Assembly (NCBI RefSeq): GCF_009724685.1
Contig: NZ_WMEF01000015.1
Coordinates: 18,122-82,121, forward strand
DNA from: Lysinibacillus cavernae
Lineage (GTDB): Bacteria; Bacillota; Bacilli; Bacillales_A; Planococcaceae
Reading direction: 5' to 3'
DNA: 64,000 bases
The number at the start of each line of letters is the position of its first letter. Position 1 is the stretch's first letter. The position numbers and the translations under genes are program-made. Below the pieces are notes generated by a model, which saw nothing but the letters and a program-made list of their open reading frames with translations, searched no databases and was not told where the DNA came from. Positions 62,211-64,000 of the stretch are shown one piece after another.

Positions 62211-62305
62211 GGGTCCACATGTGGCGAAACAGCTCGTTGGCCCACGTTACTAATTCTTTTTACGGAGCCCCGTACTTCTTGTATTTATTGCGGAGGAATG
62301 TGTAG
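62211..62305 (+). pseudogene. C-terminal remnant of an iron-siderophore ABC permease (FecCD type)
   Basis: A short frame ending at TAG 62305 closes with NSFYGAPYFLYLLRRNV. FecCD permeases end with a very similar GAPFF(L/I)YLL-R motif. Nothing else of the protein remains. It begins about 45 bases after a Fur box and a rightward TATAAT, where such an operon would be expected. The match is short, so the call is tentative. Confidence 0.45.
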
Positions 62306-62404
62306 AAAAATGATAGCAAATACTAGTTGATGCACGAAATAAAAGACTTTTGTTCTAATGAAAATAGGGAAAGATTTATTTTTAGAAATCTATATTTCAA
62401 GTTT

Positions 62405-62437
62405 TTGAGAACCTCATTTGTTGAGGTTCTTTTTTTA
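62405..62437 (+). terminator. Orphan rho-independent terminator
   Basis: AGAACCTCA pairs with TGAGGTTCT around a 5-base loop with seven T after it. There is no intact rightward gene ahead of it; it may end the transcript from the Fur-controlled rightward promoter. Confidence 0.85.
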
Positions 62438-62462
62438 TATAATCATGGCAGGAGGTGAACAG

Positions 62463-63404
62463 ATGATTCTATTAGCGCGGCAACTATTAGATTCGCAGAA
62501 AATACTGGAGGCAATGTTGCGAAGATTGCCTTCGACGCACAATGAATACATGCACGTTTGTGACCGTTTAAGGCGTGTCAAAGCAGGGCTAGCTGGTGAG
62601 CAACGTGTCAATGCAGAATGGCTAGAGCTAGACTTACCATCCCCACATTATTTTCTTCATGATTTTCAAACAATGAATGACTTCGGTTCCACTCATCAAA
62701 TGGACACCATCTTTCTTTGTCCCCACTTTTTACTCATCCTAGAAATCAAAAATATAACAGGGATTCTCTCATACGATGCCTCATTCGCTCAGTTGACACG
62801 CACGACCATGGATGGCACGGTCGAAGGCATGACTGATCCATTTCTTCAACTGGAGCGGCATGTGGCCTGGATGAAAAGGGTATTACAACGTGAACGTTTT
62901 CATTTACCAATTGTGCATGCGGTAGTACTGGCAACGAGAAATGGAATTTTAACGAAGGGATTTGAGGGACAGCCTATATTTCATGTGACAGGGTTGCGTG
63001 CTTCTATTCAAAGATGGACAGAGATTTATCAACCCATAGAGACGGAAAATCTCTTACCATTTGCGAAACGTTTATTGTCAATGCACACAAGATTAAAAAA
63101 AGAGGTGACGGTGCCACTCAAGGAAATGATGAAAGGTGTAGTATGTCCACATTGTGCAAATGGGCAACCCTTAATGTATCACTATAAAAAATGGACTTGT
63201 CCACGCTGTGGATTGGTAGATTACAATGCTTTGAATCGAACATTGGAGGACTACCGAATACTAGTTGGACCACAGCTAACAAATCGAAGCTTCCGCGAAT
63301 TCTTTGCCATTGAATCCCCAAACCGAGCGTACAAGTTGTTGCAGCAACTACCATTGAAAGTGGAAGGTGAAAAAAGACATAGGAAGTATTGGATTATGGA
63401 TTAG
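62463..63404 (+). CDS. NERD-domain nuclease-related protein with zinc ribbon
   Basis: A 313-residue protein. Residues about 40-160 form a NERD domain: GLAGEQRVNAEWL, then FGSTHQMDTIFLCPHFLLILEIKN with the acidic and Lys residues (E, Q/D, ExK) of the restriction-endonuclease-like fold. A helical region follows, and a zinc ribbon near 218-245 (VCPHCANGQ ... WTCPRCGLV) shows four cysteines. A C-terminal winged-helix-like stretch (RSFREFFAIESPNRAYKLLQ) may bind DNA. NERD proteins occur widely in Bacillaceae and their role is unproven. AGGAGGTG precedes ATG 62463. Repeat array 4 starts about 35 bases after the stop. Confidence 0.88.
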   Translation: MILLARQLLDSQKILEAMLRRLPSTHNEYMHVCDRLRRVKAGLAGEQRVNAEWLELDLPSPHYFLHDFQTMNDFGSTHQMDTIFLCPHFLLILEIKNITGILSYDASFAQLTRTTMDGTVEGMTDPFLQLERHVAWMKRVLQRERFHLPIVHAVVLATRNGILTKGFEGQPIFHVTGLRASIQRWTEIYQPIETENLLPFAKRLLSMHTRLKKEVTVPLKEMMKGVVCPHCANGQPLMYHYKKWTCPRCGLVDYNALNRTLEDYRILVGPQLTNRSFREFFAIESPNRAYKLLQQLPLKVEGEKRHRKYWIMD

Positions 63405-63439
63405 GGAATTTAGCTACAATTCAAAAGGTTTGAATTGTA

Positions 63440-64000
63440 GCTTACATAGTGATGGTGGATAGACCGCGCAAAGTGGTGGATAGAGAGGAGAAATTGGAGG
63501 GTACGCAACAAGGTGATGGATAGAGTAGAAAAATCGGTGGATAGAATGCGCAAAGTGACGGATAGAGAGAAGAAAGTGGTGGATAGAACGCGCGAAGTGG
63601 CGGATAGAGAGAAGAAAGTGGTGGATAGACCGCGCAAAGTGATGGATAGAGAGGAGAAAGTGGAGGCTACGCAACAAGGTGATGGATAGAACAGAGAAAG
63701 CGGTGGGTACGCAACAAGGTGATGGATAGAGTAGAAAAATCGGTGGATAGAATGCGCAAAGTGACGGATAGAGAGAAGAAAGTGGTGGATAGAACGCGCG
63801 AAGTGGCGGATAGAGAGAAGAAAGTGGTGGATAGACCGCGCAAAGTGGAGGCTACGCAACAAGGTGATGGATAGAACAGAGAAAGCGGTGGATAGAATGC
63901 GTAAAGTGACGGATAGAGAGAAGAAAGTGGTGGATAGATCGCGCGAAGTGATGGATAGAGAGAAGAAAGTGGAGGGTACGCAACAAGGTGATGGATAGAA
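63440..64000 (+). repeat. 21-bp degenerate tandem repeat array 4 (GGATAGA family), runs off window
   Basis: At least 26 units to the right edge, mainly GGATAGA-GAGAAGAAAGTGGT alternating with GGATAGA-CCGCGCAAAGTGAT, plus 19-base units with GGTACGCAACAAGGTGAT. The stretch starting at 63511 is repeated at 63717 (206-base offset), so a block duplication is visible. G+C is higher than in the other arrays because of the CGCGC spacer. Same strand orientation as arrays 1-3. Confidence 0.95.

Noticed and set aside
63410..64000. CRISPR array in the final repeat region
   Set aside because: Units abut with no unique spacers, vary in sequence, have no palindromic ends and there are no cas genes.

Overview
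The window looks like chromosome of a low-GC, spore-forming Gram-positive bacterium, most likely Lysinibacillus or a close relative. This rests on strong AGGAGG-type ribosome sites, the ccdABC block, a CotZ-type coat protein, YheC/YheD-type proteins, DUF2975/HTH and DUF1659/DUF2922/YvrJ gene sets and a YumC-type reductase. The genus is an inference from gene content, not a database result.

Layout. 1-8.5 kb: a GntR regulator (cut by the window edge), cytochrome c maturation genes ccdA-ccdB-ccdC, a first 21-bp repeat array, a DUF2621 protein, a DUF1659/DUF2922/YvrJ trio, a Sco1 copper chaperone behind a promoter with a cre-like site, an ECF sigma/anti-sigma pair, a DinB protein and a small caspase/CHAT-like protein. 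8.9-14.3 kb: two chemoreceptors and an amino-acid:Na+ symporter. 14.5-26.8 kb: a large muropeptide / D-amino-acid peptide uptake and breakdown cluster (racemase, DmpA peptidase, VanX-type dipeptidase, DppA, DppE-B-C-D-F transporter, LD-carboxypeptidase, beta-lactamase-like hydrolase, NlpC/P60 endopeptidase). 26.9-36 kb: coiled-coil protein, LysM glucosaminidase, a beta-helix-like protein, an osmolyte ABC transporter with fused permease and binding protein, DUF2975/HTH, an SMR efflux pair, a second repeat array and a HAD phosphatase.

36.3-44.9 kb is the most unusual part: a cysteine-poor CotZ-like coat protein, a fusion of a YheC/YheD-type ATP-grasp domain with a Mur-ligase domain, a divergent ATP-grasp ligase, two further MurF-like ligases, and a secreted protein with three NlpC/P60 domains of which only one keeps its catalytic residues. 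I read this as a candidate spore-surface peptide or poly-amino-acid ligation system.

45-50.4 kb is an accessory, decayed stretch: third repeat array, a frameshifted gene, small membrane proteins and lipoproteins, a cobalamin riboswitch followed only by a 40-residue reading frame and a terminator, and the tail of an alcohol dehydrogenase. 50.5-62 kb: PepSY membrane protein, two two-component systems, ankyrin lipoprotein, an internally deleted IS1182-type element sitting in a duplicated terminator, an S-layer-like secreted protein, DUF418 protein, methyltransferase, and a ferredoxin-NADP reductase with a Fur box. The window ends with a NERD protein and a fourth repeat array.

Four arrays of one degenerate 21-bp repeat (core GTGRNGGATAGA) take up about 3.5 kb. 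All lie with GGATAGA on the + strand whatever the direction of the neighbouring genes. They produce long false reading frames on both strands, which are left out here.
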